Shown: piece after piece, positions 23,861 to 36,206 of the stretch | Layout: every line of letters starts with the position of its first letter | How positions within the stretch are numbered: position 1 is the stretch's first letter | Assembly (NCBI GenBank): GCA_905221605.1 | Contig: CAJNDS010002829.1 | Location: forward strand, 144,501-208,500 | DNA: 64,000 bases | Source: Symbiodinium natans | Lineage: Eukaryota > Sar > Dinophyceae > Suessiales > Symbiodiniaceae | Direction of reading: 5' to 3' | Notes under the pieces: generated by a model | Told to the model about the DNA's origin: nothing | Seen by the model: only the letters and a program-made list of their open reading frames with translations | Databases searched by the model: none | Position numbers and translations under genes: made by a program

Positions 23861-24401
23861 TTATCGAGCCCTCTGTTGGTTTCTGTGGAATCCTTCCGAG
23901 GCGCTGGAGTTGCTGACCTCGCGCTTCAATCCGTACAACTCTCCGTCGTCGGTGTCTTCATCACTCTCCTCAACTTTAGGCTCCTATACGGTCTATACCT
24001 AGGACTCACGGGACCGGACTGTGACAGGGGCACACTCCCTTCACGCTGTCCTCTTCTCCTGCCAATGAAGCCAAGCTCACCCAAAGCTCACAGCCTCCGA
24101 ACCACACAAGCGATCAGGTCAAACGACAAGAGGTGACCGCCCACAAACAGCCGCAGCCTCTGAACGTGCTTCTGCACTCAGAAAAACTTGGAACTGCTCT
24201 TCAGGGTCTCTGCCATGCTTTCTCTCACATCTACATCCGTCTACATCCGTCTACATCCGTCTACATCCGTCTACCGAGTCTACAAACCTGTTTCCGGCCT
24301 GGGCTGCCAGAAGCGATGAGCTCTGCGCAGGCGCGCTCAAAGGCCAGCGGCACGGAGTCGTCCAAGTCCAGCAAAGACTTCTCGATCTTTTCGTCGGGCT
24401 T
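23861..24401 (-). CDS. 3' part of an unrecognised gene
   Basis: Two clear exons in phase 0 are present. 24401-24288 follows a pyrimidine-rich acceptor and ends at a GT donor; it encodes KPDEKIEKSLLDLDDSVPLA and then FERACAELIASGSPGRKQ. 23983-23861 follows GTATAG (acceptor) plus G and encodes an acidic tail, EPKVEESDEDTDDGELYGLK, ending QQRAR and TAA. Another small exon may lie between them near 24030-24075 (EEDSVKGVCPCHS). The Asp/Glu-rich C terminus and the helical first part give no family. The opposite strand has a Leu/Val-rich frame here that I regard as the shadow. Confidence 0.6.
24229..24273. repeat. 10-bp repeat (CTACATCCGT)x4
   Basis: Four tandem copies lie just beyond the 5' splice site of the exon 24401-24288, inside the intron. 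Confidence 0.9.
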
Positions 24402-24828
24402 CTCAGGAAAAGTGAACGAAAAGAAAGCTGCACATGCCCGCTGCCACCGCTGCAGTTAGATTATGTGCTCAAATCGTGTTTATACCCATTCAAGGCCGCG
24501 CCTCTTCATTGCTTGCCCTTTCCACGCCGCCCCTGAAGCTGGCATATCACAACAAATTAGGCGTCTGCAAGCCTCTAGCAACTGGCAAACGGCAAGTCTA
24601 CTACTGTGGCAAAACACTACCGATTAGACCATGATAATCCATCCAGCCACACAGAGAGTTTTGGATTCCTAGGGCTTGAGACCTTGGAGCTCACAATGGC
24701 TCGCAGTCTACCACTTAGAGCTTTCAAAGAAATGAACTGGTTGAGCTGGCAACCTGCTTAAGTAGGGTCAAACGATGCTTGGTTTCTTGGGGATTGGCGC
24801 TGTCAATTCTTGAAGGCTTCATTTTCTG

Positions 24829-24849
24829 GGGGGGGGGGGGGGGGGGGGG
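24829..24849. repeat. Poly(G) tract
   Basis: About 21 consecutive G on the plus strand; a potential G-quadruplex. Confidence 0.9.
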
Positions 24850-26490
24850 ATGTGGCCATAAAGTAATCCACACCCATCTGTGTCCCAACACTCTGCACCG
24901 AACTTCGATCCGAATGGAGAAGATGCGACTCTTCAAGCTCAAAAAACTTCTGGAACAGAAGAAGTTTACAATGGTTGCCACATGTTGCCACGCGTTGACA
25001 AATACCGGCACTTGAAGCTATCGGGAGCAGCAGGAACTGACGAAATGGTGGACAAGCTCAGCGAGCCGGTTGGCAAGGCACGAAGCCGTTCCCACATGAA
25101 ATGCGGATTTCCAGCAACAGCGAGGATGAGTTGAAGATGGCCGGCGAGTAACGCACAGCTACCTAGTCTCCCTACCCTGCAGGAATCCTCCCCCATAGCT
25201 GCCATCCTCGCCTCCCCTCCCTCAGCAGCAGCATCATCAGCAGCAGCATCATCAGCAGCAGCGCCATCAGCAAAAGCACACCGCTACTACCACAACTACC
25301 ATCCCCATCGTCATTGCCGTCATCAGCAGCAGCGTCACATACACGATAGAGTCATGAAAACTCAGTGCTGGGCCTGAGAACTGCAAGCACCCGTCGCTCA
25401 CGGGTATTCTGCCATAATTCCAGCCGCTGTGTGGCGAGAATCCTGCTACTATACCTGCGAGCTAAGACTCAGATTTCATTGTTTTCCAATTGCACTCAAC
25501 AACGTCAGGGCAAAAGGCACTCACAACAGAGAGAGAGAGAGAGAGGCACACAGACCAATGCATGCTATCAGTGCTTCAGACGGTCACATGGTGGGAAAAT
25601 GCAGAATACAACTGCTGGGTGAAGAGTCAAGAGCATTCTGAGCATTTGGCTCAGCATTTGGCAAAAGAAGTGCTGTACAGCCTAAACCCAAGATCCGACT
25701 CTGTCAGTATTTCAGGGCAGTGGAAGGCAGTCACTGAGAGAGGAGAGTGAGGGGGCACAGGAGCTCGGCCGCGGTCTCACCGGCGCGCAGCACGCGAGCC
25801 AGCAGGAGCAGCAGGATCGCGTCGCGGAGTGCCGGCACCCAGGACAGCCAAAGAACCCTCAGAGATGCTATCTCAAGATGACGTCGCGCACAGCCGTCTT
25901 TACAGATCTCTACACTAGTCGGGAAAGATTGACGTAACAGCCTCTACCATTGTGACACAAAAAGTGTATTATCTGCTGATATCTGCTGGGAGTTGATCTG
26001 CCTCTCACACGCTATTCGGTTCTCCTGGTCACGGGACGTCGCAACCCTTCTTGTCACCTTCAACAAGGGGCTCTGTGGATTAATCGACCTTGCAGTGCAC
26101 TACTAGCGCCGCTCTCATTCGTCGTTTCTGAGCATCTTGAGCGTCCACTGAGCAACAGAACGAAGCAACTTCCCGAGGCCAGATCTTCCCTTATCTTGTT
26201 GTCCTTTGAAGCCTTTGCTCAGTCTTGATAAGATCCTTTGTATGTCTGAAGCATGCTGTAGCACATGGTGTGGTGTGGTGCGATGCGGTGTGGTGTGGTG
26301 TGGTGCGGTGCCAAGAAGCTGAACATCCTGAGCGCTTCCTCGGCACACCGCTGCAACAGTCTTCTCATCGCTGCATCATACTGATCATGTCATACTGCAT
26401 CAGTGCGTGCCGGCTCTAAACTCAGAAGCTCTGCTGCACTAGACGCACCAAAAACAGAGAGCGAGAGAGAGAGAGAGAGAGAGACACAGG
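24850..26490. other. Spacer with simple repeats
   Basis: The spacer contains a CAGCAGCATCAT-type triplet patch (25225-25280), a (GA)n tract (25527-25543), a 5-bp GTGTG/GTGCG patch (26268-26312) and another (GA)n tract (26461-26484). A plus-strand open segment at 24880-25134 is charged and could be an exon, but it has no convincing borders. Confidence 0.45.
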
Positions 26491-26499
26491 AGTAAATCT

Positions 26500-26704
26500 T
26501 CAGTTGTCTGAAACTTGATTGAGCGGCTCCATTGCTCCCACACCAAAAAGAGGACTGCAGCTATGGGTCCTGCTAAACCCTCCATAGAGGACCTCAGGAT
26601 CAACCGGTGAGCATTTGTTCTTGAGCTCGTGGCATGCTACCTTATGCGACATCATGTCTTTAGATCGTGCTATTCTTTCCCACTTTGAACTCTCCCCAAG
26701 TCTC
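26500..26704 (-). CDS. Terminal exon of an unrecognised gene
   Basis: A minus-strand open segment ends in TGA at 26500 with strongly codon-like content: SSKWERIARSKDMMSHKVAC, then KNKCSPVDPEVLYGGFSRTH and a C terminus GAMEPLNQVSDN. A likely acceptor, CACCTTGTGAG, precedes it (phase 2). No family is recognised. Confidence 0.5.
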
Positions 26705-26975
26705 ACAAGGTGTCAGGGGAACTTTGGTTTCGCATTCTTTGCACCAGCATGTCTTGGAATGTCGTTTGTGCTTCTCGTGTAGCAGGTGGCAATTCCAGTG
26801 TTCCAAAAGCTCATTGACATGCAGTCCTGCCTCAACCACATCCTAATCTAGCTGGCTACGCAACGGATGGCTGCTTTGGGGACTCTTGTGTGGGTTGGCC
26901 CTGACACATACATCATACAAAAGAGGTCGTGGCTCAAGCCCCAGAACGGCCTGGAAGCTGAGAGGACTGCGAAAG

Positions 26976-27115
26976 TCGTGCCATCAGCCGCAGAAGGAAT
27001 CGGCAAACACTTCCAGTGTTGGGCCAGAAAGTTGCCACTGCGCTGTCGTGCCATCAGCCGCAGAAGGAATCGGCAAACACTTCCAGTGTTGGGCCAGAAA
27101 GTTGCCACTGCGCTG
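26976..27115. repeat. Perfect 70-bp tandem duplication
   Basis: Positions 26976-27045 are repeated exactly at 27046-27115. The unit is not a multiple of three, so frames change between copies and coding use is unlikely. Identity of all 70 bases implies a recent event. Confidence 0.97.
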
Positions 27116-27935
27116 GCCAATATACCAGAATACACACAGCAGCGCAACACCAACGACCCAGTCCTCGGACTGTGCAAGTTTCTTCATGTTTCTTCGTTTT
27201 ACGCGGTCACAAAGTTGCTCTCATCTCTTGCAGAGCCCGTACTGTAGCCCCTAATCATTCTCATTTGCCATCATTTGCCGAGACTCCCATATGTTTTGTC
27301 GCACCATATGCAAAGACAAAGATGCCACCGCCAAAGCGAGCAAACGGAAATAGGCCTGAATTCAATAATGGAATCGCATCAGTGCCTCACACCAGAACAT
27401 GAACTAGCGAGTTATCCTCAGCTTGAACTCTGAACGCTCTCTGGCATGCTGATATTGGCTGCGATTGCAAACACAAGTGCGGAGACCCCACACCATTTCA
27501 AACAAAGGAAAGCACCAAGGCACTTCAGAAGCACTGTCAGCCGTGCCTGACAGAGCAAGAGTTGAATTTCGTGCCAATGAACTCATGTGTGATGGTGTGA
27601 TGGTGTCCTTCTGCGTTGGGGAATACGTTCAGATACGTTCAGGTACTGCAACCGCATTTGTTACATCCATCACAGCGTGTTGCATCACAGCGTGTTGCAT
27701 CGCATTGCATCGCATTGCATTACACGCACTGTACGAAATCAGACTCACAGCATGACGCAGTCTGCGACCCTGCGACATTCTCATTCTGCGACTCTGCAAC
27801 TGAAAAACTGTTCACAATCCAGGGCCAGCATCGCAGATCCAAATCAATCCCGGGAGCCAGGAGAATGCACAAGCTGTCAAAAACTGAGATCTTGCATCTG
27901 AGACATGTATACAATAGAGTATATACAATATGCAC

Positions 27936-29298
27936 CAGAGCTCTTGCCATCCGGGCACTTCTCTCTTCTTTGCGCGCAGGCGCAAGTTCCGCCAGCAACT
28001 GCCTCTGCAAGGCGCAGTCTTCTGGACCCAACAGCTCCAAGTGCCAAGCTGATGCCAAGACACAAAACCGGCCGTTTGTCAAACTGACGCTTGGTGCTTC
28101 GGCCTCAAGAACTTGACCAGCTGTATACTAACTTGAAAAAAAAACAAAAAGAGAGTCAGAGAGAGTCTTCGGAAACTTTTCAGGCCCCGAAAGCGGAAAG
28201 CCGAAAGCCCGCCTTGACTGCGAAGCTCTGGGCGCGGAGTGCTCACAGAGCCAACAGTCAGGCGAGCGTGCTTCAGCCTGGCATGGCAGTCCCAGGGCCC
28301 TCCTCTCAAGCTCTCGAGTTGACCGAGCCTCATCTGGGCGAAGCTGCATCTTCGTTGCTTTAGCTCTGCAGCAGGAAGGTTGTGGTCTGCCATGCCTTGG
28401 AGCACTTAATGACTTCATGGGCTGCTTAGTCGCAACATGTACCAGTTTCTTATGTGACCTCAGAGTCCCCACTGCAAGTGCTGACGAGGCTCTCCGCAAT
28501 GTTCTGTCAGAAACCTCGATGGAAGACAATGATGAAACCGAGGAATCCGAAACCCAGAAAGCTTTCCAGCAGCAATTGAGCCAAGATGGCTTGCACAACC
28601 ACTGTCAATGCACTTGCTTCTGCAGAGACCACTTCGAACCAATTCAATCACGCAATGCTTCCATTCAGGCAGCATGAGGCATCCGTCGTCCTGCAATTCC
28701 TTGCATATGTGATCCACTTCCGACTCGTGCGGACATCCCCGTAGAGCTGAAAACCCGGACCCTGGCAGTCCTGAAACATCCAAGCATGTTTAGACATGAG
28801 GCAATAAGAACAGCTCTTCTCCTACACCTATCGCAAGGGCTGTGCGCTTTGCTGCGATGAGTCTTTTGTTTGGCCTTGACCATCTTGTTCACCTTGTACA
28901 GCCTGCGAAGAAAGCGCAGAGTTGAGAAACCTGCGTTTGTATCAGTTGCATCCCCTGCATCCTTTGCATACCGCGTCAGTTACCATTTGCCAACACGCTT
29001 GCCTGAACCAGTGCCGTACACAACTGAACCTGGTGGCTGCCACTTGCGGGCGAAATGAAACCCACATCATGCGCAGTCATGTGAGGCACGTTGCGTGTTT
29101 TTGTATTTGTGGCAATGTCCGGCAATGCTCTTCTAAGCTGGGGACTGCAGGCCAGAGTGATTGCGGTGACAGGACCAGGTCTCGCAACGATCGATTGACC
29201 AGCATCGATGCGGCGGTCGGCAAAACGACCTTGGACGAAGGCTTGAGTGGCCACAGAAATCCTGCGCCAGGGCCAGGGCTGCTGCCGATTCCAATGCC
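27936..29298 (-). CDS. Five-exon internal part of an unrecognised gene
   Basis: Exons 29298-29230, 28902-28841, 28770-28618, 28365-28247 and 28103-27936 are all open and their phases agree (2,2,1,1,0,0). Four of the five follow AG+G acceptors; the donors are a mix of GT and GC. Two donors, GCAAGT and GTGAGC, are strong. The peptide runs ALESAAALALAQDFCGHSSL, then a basic stretch LYKVNKMVKAKQKTHRSKAH. It continues with DHICKELQDDGCLMLPEWKH and QMRLGQLESLRGG, and finishes with the helical ASAWHLELLGPEDCALQRQL. The gene is likely intracellular and helical; no catalytic motif is seen. The 5' and 3' ends are not located. Confidence 0.6.
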
Positions 29299-29479
29299 CT
29301 GCAGATGCTTTGTACAACCAGTCAACCAGTTGCGTAAAGTTCCAAGTCTTAACAAGGCTTGACATGTCGCAAGTTTACCGCACCCACGAGCGGCCGCCGC
29401 TGGCTCATGCTCTTGCAGCTGGGCACTTTCCAGCACAGCCTGCGTACCTGAACAGCCCAACATTGAAGTCACATCTCCT

Positions 29480-31460
29480 TTTGACACCTCTGTTGTACTC
29501 TGAGGGGCGCACGATGCGATGTGTGCAAGATCTTCATCAGGCCAAGTACTTGCCGAGTTCTATCTGCCACGTCCAACACCTCCAGCATTGCCCTGACAAA
29601 GTGCATGAATGAAATCAGACCCTCAGAGTGGGATGGGTCTCAAATAGTCGACAAGTGGAGCTGTCAAGCTGATGTCTAACGATGTCTGACGATGTCTAAC
29701 GATGTCTAGTGCAATGCAGCTACGTCTACGTGCAGGAACGCAGGTCCTCTATGGTTCCCCATGGTATACCCCATGGTACCCTTGTGCTTCGACCTCCACA
29801 TACCTCCACTACATCTGCGCTTGTGACCGCTTGTGGCTCTGGGCCCGGTGCTCCCTTACACGCGATCGCGCCGAGCTGGCGTCGTACTCGTGAGCCTCGA
29901 AACGTGGCACTTCTGTGGGCACTTCAGGCACTTCAGTGGGCGACCCAAAGTGCCACAAAAGAAAGAGCAGCGGCGACCAGAGTTCGTAGCGTTCCCTAGC
30001 TGTGCGAGGTTTGGCTCTCTGCCTCTGTACGTTTGACGTAGAGCTGCGAACGCGTGACCGCTGAGCACGGCGTGCCAAGTGGTACCTTTCCACCCGCACT
30101 ACAGGCAACAGATCGTGTCCGCATTTCAGCCTGCCTGGTCTTCTGCACTTCGCGACAGGCCCTGACAAGGTTCCAGACATGGATACGTCTCTGTGCCAAT
30201 GCGGTCGATGGCAATCCCTGGCCTGAGCCACGAAATTTATGACAGGGCAAAGCTGCGAAAAAACCTTTTTGGCGGTCGCATCACCTGATTCCACAGCAAT
30301 CCCTCTGCGCAGGCAGTTTGATGACCGATATGCTTAGGCATGCTTAGGCTGAGAACTGATGGCGATGATTGGGGACGAAGTGCACCTGCGGCGTGGCATC
30401 ACCAGTTTCGCAGCCTCTGTGATCCGAAGGATCCACCAAGGGTCCCAGAGCCTCCGTCGTTTGCAAAGACTGAGTCTGAGCCAGCCCGGGACCACCACGT
30501 TCGGGGCCTCAGACAAAAGTGACAAAGATTGACAAAGTGTTCAGTTGACAGATTGTTGAAGACATGTTGACATCATGTTGGAACCTCCAAGATCGGAGCC
30601 GGCGCGAACAAGGGGCGACTCCAGACACTCCGCAGCGTCTCGGCCAGAAATCGCAAAAACCCAGAAGGCCAGCGACCTCGCAAAACCCTGAGATGCCAGA
30701 AGCACCAACTTTGCAGCTGCAAATGCAAGGGAAACACGACCAAAGTGCACAAAGATTTGAAGGTTGTAAAGGGTCGCGCCCAGGATCATCTTCGGAACCT
30801 CTGTGCTGGTGCTTTTAAGTTTTCAAAAGAGACACCCTCTGTCAGCCCTCTGTCAGCATTCCTAGGATTTCCCGCATGACAGCTGTGACAGCATACGGCA
30901 AATTGTGGCAGCTCCCCAAAGTCAAAGGTGCCAAAACACATGCAAGAGACCCGGAACTGCAGGGAACACAACACGAACACAACACAACACTGCGCTGATC
31001 TCCTTGTGGCACCTTGTGCTCCTTCGCACTCTCTCCACCTGTCAAACCTGACTCCCAGTGTGTTTTTCGACCAAATCAGAGTCGCTCCTGTCAACCTGTA
31101 TCCACCAAACTGCTGGAGGAATCATCTCGCAACAGCTCGCCAGCTTGCAAGGGCGCCCCCCTTACGTCCCTTCGCCATCAGATGCTCTCATGTTAATGAT
31201 TTTACATGTACATATATACATACATTCATACATATTTACATTTATGTATTCATCTGCTCTCGGCTCTCCCACCTTACCCCCAGTTCTCGGATCCGCATGG
31301 ATCTTAAATGACAAACCATGCTCCACATGCCTGAACAGGTTGAACCTGCTGAGCTTTTCGGCACGACGCGCGCTCATGATCATGTAAGACTGTTGCAGCT
31401 GGCCTATGACACGAAACACACCTGAACCCTAAAACCGGATCCAAATACACAAGACACGTA
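29480..31460. other. Mostly unresolved; candidate dispersed repeat
   Basis: Around 29880-30060 both strands stay open over a sequence with internally repeated words (GGCACTTC/CACTTCAG). It reads as an old interspersed repeat rather than an exon. The interval 30540-31100 is open in several frames without splice support. Confidence 0.3.
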
Positions 31461-31471
31461 AAAGCCAAGGA

Positions 31472-31799
31472 TTAGGGGCCAGCAGGGGTCCGACCCAAAG
31501 GCTCGGCATATGCTTCTGAGGCATTCTCCTCGATGACGCCAACTTGCACGGCAGTCTTATTTTCGATACACCCCTCTATAGAACAAAGGAACAACGAAGC
31601 AAGCACAGGCCGCGTTGAACATATTCCGAACTTTGCTATTGACTGGTGATTTGTGACTTGCACATGTCGAAGACCTGGCACTCGTGGGAATGCGCTCGGA
31701 TCTCACTCGTAGGGCTTTGGCCGCTTGGTTCAGCAGCTGTGCATACCGCTGTTCCTCGAAGCTCGGAAACCGAGCATCGTCCAAGCTCCAACACCATTC
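31472..31799 (-). CDS. Last two exons of an unrecognised gene
   Basis: Exon 31799-31707 (31 codons, phase 0-0) follows a pyrimidine-rich acceptor CTTGCTAAAG+G and ends at a strong GTGAGA donor. It encodes EWCWSLDDARFPSFEEQRYA and QLLNQAAKALR. After a 133-nt intron with a T-rich 3' end, the terminal exon 31573-31472 encodes GCIENKTAVQVGVIEENASE and ends GRTPAGP with TAA. Phase, lengths and signals all agree. The function is unknown. Confidence 0.6.
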
Positions 31800-32569
31800 C
31801 TTTAGCAAGACATCAGAGAAATCGAAGACGTGCAGCAGTGGCAAGAGGTGAACAATTAAAAGCCGAGATCCAGGCGTATTGGACCTGGTTGCCTGCCGTA
31901 TGGGTGCACACAATTCCTTACGTATGATGACATTGCTCGCTGTTTGCATGGCGGCGTTGGAAGAGGACATGCCAAAACATCCGCAGACATGAACTTGTGA
32001 ATGCACGCGTTTTGGGTGGTCAGTTCTCTAAACGCGATTCAAAAACACCTGACACATAACGGAGATTCAAAACGGACCATTTGCACAAGTGACCACGTGT
32101 TGTGGCCAAATCCAACCCAATGCCTTTCAGCCCTTCACTTTACGAGGGGGCCTTAAGGCGATACATGTCTGGGGGCAGGATACCATATATAAACGAAGCA
32201 AGGAGAAGAGCATCAAGAGACTGATGCGGCTTGACCCAAGCAGGCAGGATTCATCGAAAGCAGGAAGCGAGAGTGAGAGGGGTGGACTGCACAGACAACA
32301 GTCAAGGGGTCCGGGGTGGCCCTCGAACGCTTCAGAAGCACGAAAATCAGTGATTGGGTCACTACCTTAGAAGCAAACTGCAGAAAACAAGCCACATGTA
32401 CAGGAGTTTCCATGCCGGAACAAATCAACCTTGCGGAATCTAACGGATCCAGCGATTTGTTTCTGTCCGCAGTGACTATCAACAACAGAACGCACCCGTT
32501 GATTCAGTGCCGTTGAAAGTGGACGGTGAATCCACGGCATGTGGACCTGTGAAGAGCTCACTTTCACAC

Positions 32570-32774
32570 CCAGCCTGTAGCTGCATTGCAAGCCAACGTC
32601 TGAAGAAAAATGCAACACTCCGCTGCATCTTCCGGAGCTCTCTGGGCAGCAAAGGCCTGGCAGCTGATGCCTTTTCCCGCCTTTACTCCAATGATCTCCA
32701 ACGTCTTGCATGGAGCCTTTAAGTGCCTTTGAATGCCTTTGGGATCTTTGAGGACAATCTGTTCACTCGACAAC
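32570..32774 (-). CDS. Exon of an unrecognised gene
   Basis: The acceptor CACAGTTCAG+G begins a frame LSSEQIVLKDPKGIQRHLKA. It continues TLEIIGVKAGKGISCQAF and PEDAAECCIFLQTLACNAAT, and ends at a GT donor (GTGTGA, which is also an in-frame stop if not spliced). Alternating charged and hydrophobic residues suggest a folded alpha/beta segment. No family is assigned. Confidence 0.5.
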
Positions 32775-33158
32775 CTGAACTGTGCTTATACGAGGAGATG
32801 TGAAAGGATGGAGGCAAATGAAGGCCGCGCGCGGCCAATTTGCCTGGTGCGCGGTGGTCACTGTCTGCGCGCGGTCCGTCAGGAGGACTTCCAGTGCCTG
32901 AAAGCTTAAACCCAGCTTCAAGCCCTTTATGTCTACCATATTTCATATTCCAGGTGTAATCACAGAGCCCCCCTCCTGTTGAGGGTTTAGGGTAGAGGGT
33001 TGCTGGTCTAGGGCTTAGCCTAGTTAGTTGGAGTAGGGTTTAAGGTCTCCCCCTGCCCGTTATATACCCCACAAAGCCAATATCTGGGACCCATACGTTT
33101 AAGCTTTATATGCTTCATAATTTACTGAGATATTTTCCAGTGTGCGTGGCTTTTTGCC

Positions 33159-33179
33159 AATCAGCCAATCAGCCGATCG

Positions 33180-33225
<46 letters not shown>

Positions 33226-33258
33226 CGTCGTCGTCGTCGTCGTAGTAGTAGTAGTAGT
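33159..33258. repeat. (AGT)n/(CGT)n triplet array with AATCAGCC flank
   Basis: CAATCAGCCAATCAGCCGATCGG is followed by about 15 AGT triplets, six CGT triplets and five more AGT. The flank resembles the palindrome at 36144-36206, which also adjoins AGT repeats. Confidence 0.9.
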
Positions 33259-33420
33259 TTAAGTAAGCACTCCGGCTCAGCTGTGTCCCAGCAGCGGGGC
33301 TTATAGTTGTGGAGATGTAGCATCTATGCCATGGAGCGAACCTTGCGGTGGAGTCCGGCTCCGAAACGTGATGATCACAGTCCTATAGTGCAGCGAGCCG
33401 CACTAGCGCTACTGTTGACG

Positions 33421-33870
33421 CTCGCCAGCTGGGTGCCTTTTGGCCCCAACAAAGGGCGCATGGGTCGACTGAAAGCCTTTGCCCTGGCTTGCCAACGCGT
33501 CAGTCTGAAGCTAGCCCCGTTGCAAGTGCGTGTTTACCAGCAGCTAGGAGTTGGCGCAACTTTTCCTGCAGTTGGTGCAAGCAAGAGGTCGATGCCGCCT
33601 GCATCCCTCCTGGGCGCGCGCCGTCAGGCTGCCCCATTGAGAGCACGCTCGTCAGCTGGGCGCCTCTGGGCCCCAACAAAGGGCGCATGGGTCGACTGTG
33701 CGCCTTTGGCCCTGGCCTGCCAACGCGGCAGTCTGGCACCATTGCAAGTGCATGGCTACCAGCGAGCAGGAGTTGGCGCAACTTCTCCTGCAGCTGGCGC
33801 AAGCATGACGTGGCTGCCACCCGCATTCCTCCTGGGCGCGCGCCGTCAGGCCGCCCCATTGAGCGCATAG
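33421..33870. repeat. 227-bp tandem duplication containing a duplicated exon
   Basis: Positions 33421-33647 and 33648-33870 are diverged tandem copies, with shared words such as CCCCAACAAAGGGCGCATGG and GGAGTTGGCGCAACTT. Divergence is concentrated outside the 69-nt segment described as an exon. Confidence 0.9.
33538..33828 (-). CDS. Two tandem copies of a symmetric 69-nt exon
   Basis: 33828-33760 and 33606-33538 are each 69 nt. Each follows the acceptor CCCAGGAG+G and ends at a GT donor (GTAGCC and GTAAAC). Both are phase 1 at each end, so each copy can be added or skipped without a frameshift. The peptides are MRVAATSCLRQLQEKLRQLL and MQAASTSCLHQLQEKLRQLL, each followed by a short Ala/Leu end; the LQEKLRQLL core is a short heptad coil. 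The exons before and after are not identified, so expression is unproven. Confidence 0.5.
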
Positions 33871-34442
33871 TGCCACACCTCCTTATAGATAGCGGCCCGG
33901 TCCCAAGTCCGGGGTGGGATGCCGACTGACGACTCTACTTATATTGCTACATTGTCAGGTGTCCCACAGTGTGAGGGTTCCAGCTCTTTCCGTTGGAGCT
34001 GGGGAAGGCAACTCCCTTGCCTATCAGCGACGACTTCAGGTGCCGAAGCTAAACGGAGTTCAGGTCACAGATGGGAAGCAGGGACCTACTCACAAGTGGA
34101 ACCGATGTGTCAAGAGATCCTTTATGCCAGCTTGCAATAGAGCTACTCGACATTGCCAAGCGCAGCCCTTGTGCCTGTGTACCTCTAGTTCAGATACCCG
34201 AGGAGTGTGTAGCTGCAGATCATCGCTGCCTTGTCCCGAATGCTGACCGACTGCCGGCGGCGGCAACCTACCCTATCCTCGGATTGGCCCGCGCTGGGCC
34301 CCCGGCCCCACGTATGCTTCGAGATGTGGTCTGGGTTTTGACGTTACGTCCTTCCGGGTCACAGTTAGTAAGTGCGAGAAAGCTGTGTTCTGGCGATGCG
34401 CTGCGGCCAGACCTTTCTTGGGTACTGAACTACACGGTCCCC

Positions 34443-34609
34443 AGTGTGCCCTCCAAGGGCCACTTGCAGTTCACAGGACTACAGGGCGTTGAACGTGGTC
34501 CTCAGTGCGCCCTCTTGGGGCCACTTGCAGTTTCATAGGACTACAAGGTGCTGTGCGTGGTCCTCAGTGTGCCCTCCTGGGGCCACTGCAGTTCTCAGGA
34601 CTGCACTTT
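34443..34609. repeat. 61-bp tandem repeat, 2.7 copies
   Basis: Copies start at 34443, 34504 and 34566. Each begins AGTGYGCCCTC and contains GGCCACTTGCAGTT and GGACTAC. The copies differ at roughly 15 percent of positions. Confidence 0.9.
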
Positions 34610-34918
34610 GTACAGAGAAACACCATGATGAATGCAAGATGCCATAACAGATGGCTGTAGCGATGTCGATAGCTCTACGACCTGTTTTCATGTTTACGTT
34701 TTCGCTTTCTACTTATCTGATTTTGCACTCTGTTGATCGAGTGAAGGGTGCACTGGTGCACCATCTCTTGACAAGTTGAGTAGGCCGCAAGTTTGCAGCT
34801 ATTCGTAGCGGGACTTGCCCATGTGGTTCTAGTGCTCTTGAAGCACCGGTGCAATGCGCTGCCACGTACCTGACGCTAAGCTGAGAGACCGGCTGCGATT
34901 GGAATGAAATAGTAGTTT

Positions 34919-35824
<906 letters not shown>

Positions 35825-36125
35825 GCAGTAGTTGTAGTTGTTGTTGTAGTTGTTGTAATAGTAGGAGTAGGAGTAGGAGTGGGAATAGGAGTAGGAGTGG
35901 GAGTAGGAGTAGGAGTAGTACCAGTACTAGTACTAGTACTAGTACTAGTACTAGGTAGTCGGTAGTCGGTAGTCGGAGTGGGTACGTAGCAGGTAGCAGG
36001 TAGCAGGTAGCAGGTAGCAGGTAGCAGGTAGCAGGTAGCAGGTAGCAGGTAGCAGGTAGCAGGTAGCAGGTAGCAGGTAGCAGGTTAGGTAGTAGGTAGT
36101 AGGTAGTAGGCAGTAGGCAGTAGGT
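35825..36125. repeat. Composite GTAG-derived repeat cluster
   Basis: In order: TAGTTG/TTG words, (GGAGTA)n, six AGTACT hexamers (self-complementary), GTAGTCG repeats, about 13 copies of the 7-base GTAGCAG, and GTAGGTA variants. All could derive from the same AGT/GTA parent array. Confidence 0.93.
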
Positions 36126-36143
36126 AGTAGGTAGCCCGCCGAC

Positions 36144-36206
36144 CAGCCGATCAGCCAATCAGCTGATCGGGTAATTTACCCGATCAGCTGATCCGCTGAT
36201 TGGCTG
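36144..36206. repeat. Palindrome built on CAGCTGATCGGGTAA
   Basis: A perfect 15-bp inverted repeat (36160-36174 and 36176-36190, one base between) sits inside longer imperfect arms of about 30 bp containing CAGCCAATCAGC. It directly borders the AGT-derived cluster. Confidence 0.92.

Noticed and set aside
23822..24136. Plus frame with a membrane-like segment (QSVQLSVVGVFITLLNFRLL)
   Set aside because: It is antisense to the acidic minus exon 23861-23983, which has an acceptor and better codon content; acidic stretches read as Leu/Val/Phe on the other strand.
26976..27115. Possible CRISPR-like direct repeats
   Set aside because: Two adjacent identical 70-bp units without spacers are a tandem duplication, and the genome is eukaryotic.
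28575..28600. Minus-strand AGCCATCTTGGCTCAA resembling the dinoflagellate spliced leader
   Set aside because: 15 of 16 bases match part of the leader, but it lies inside an inferred intron, lacks the rest of the leader and the following donor, and is probably chance.
32980..33045. TTTAGGG-like words suggesting an interstitial telomere
   Set aside because: The words are separated by unrelated bases and never form two perfect tandem units.
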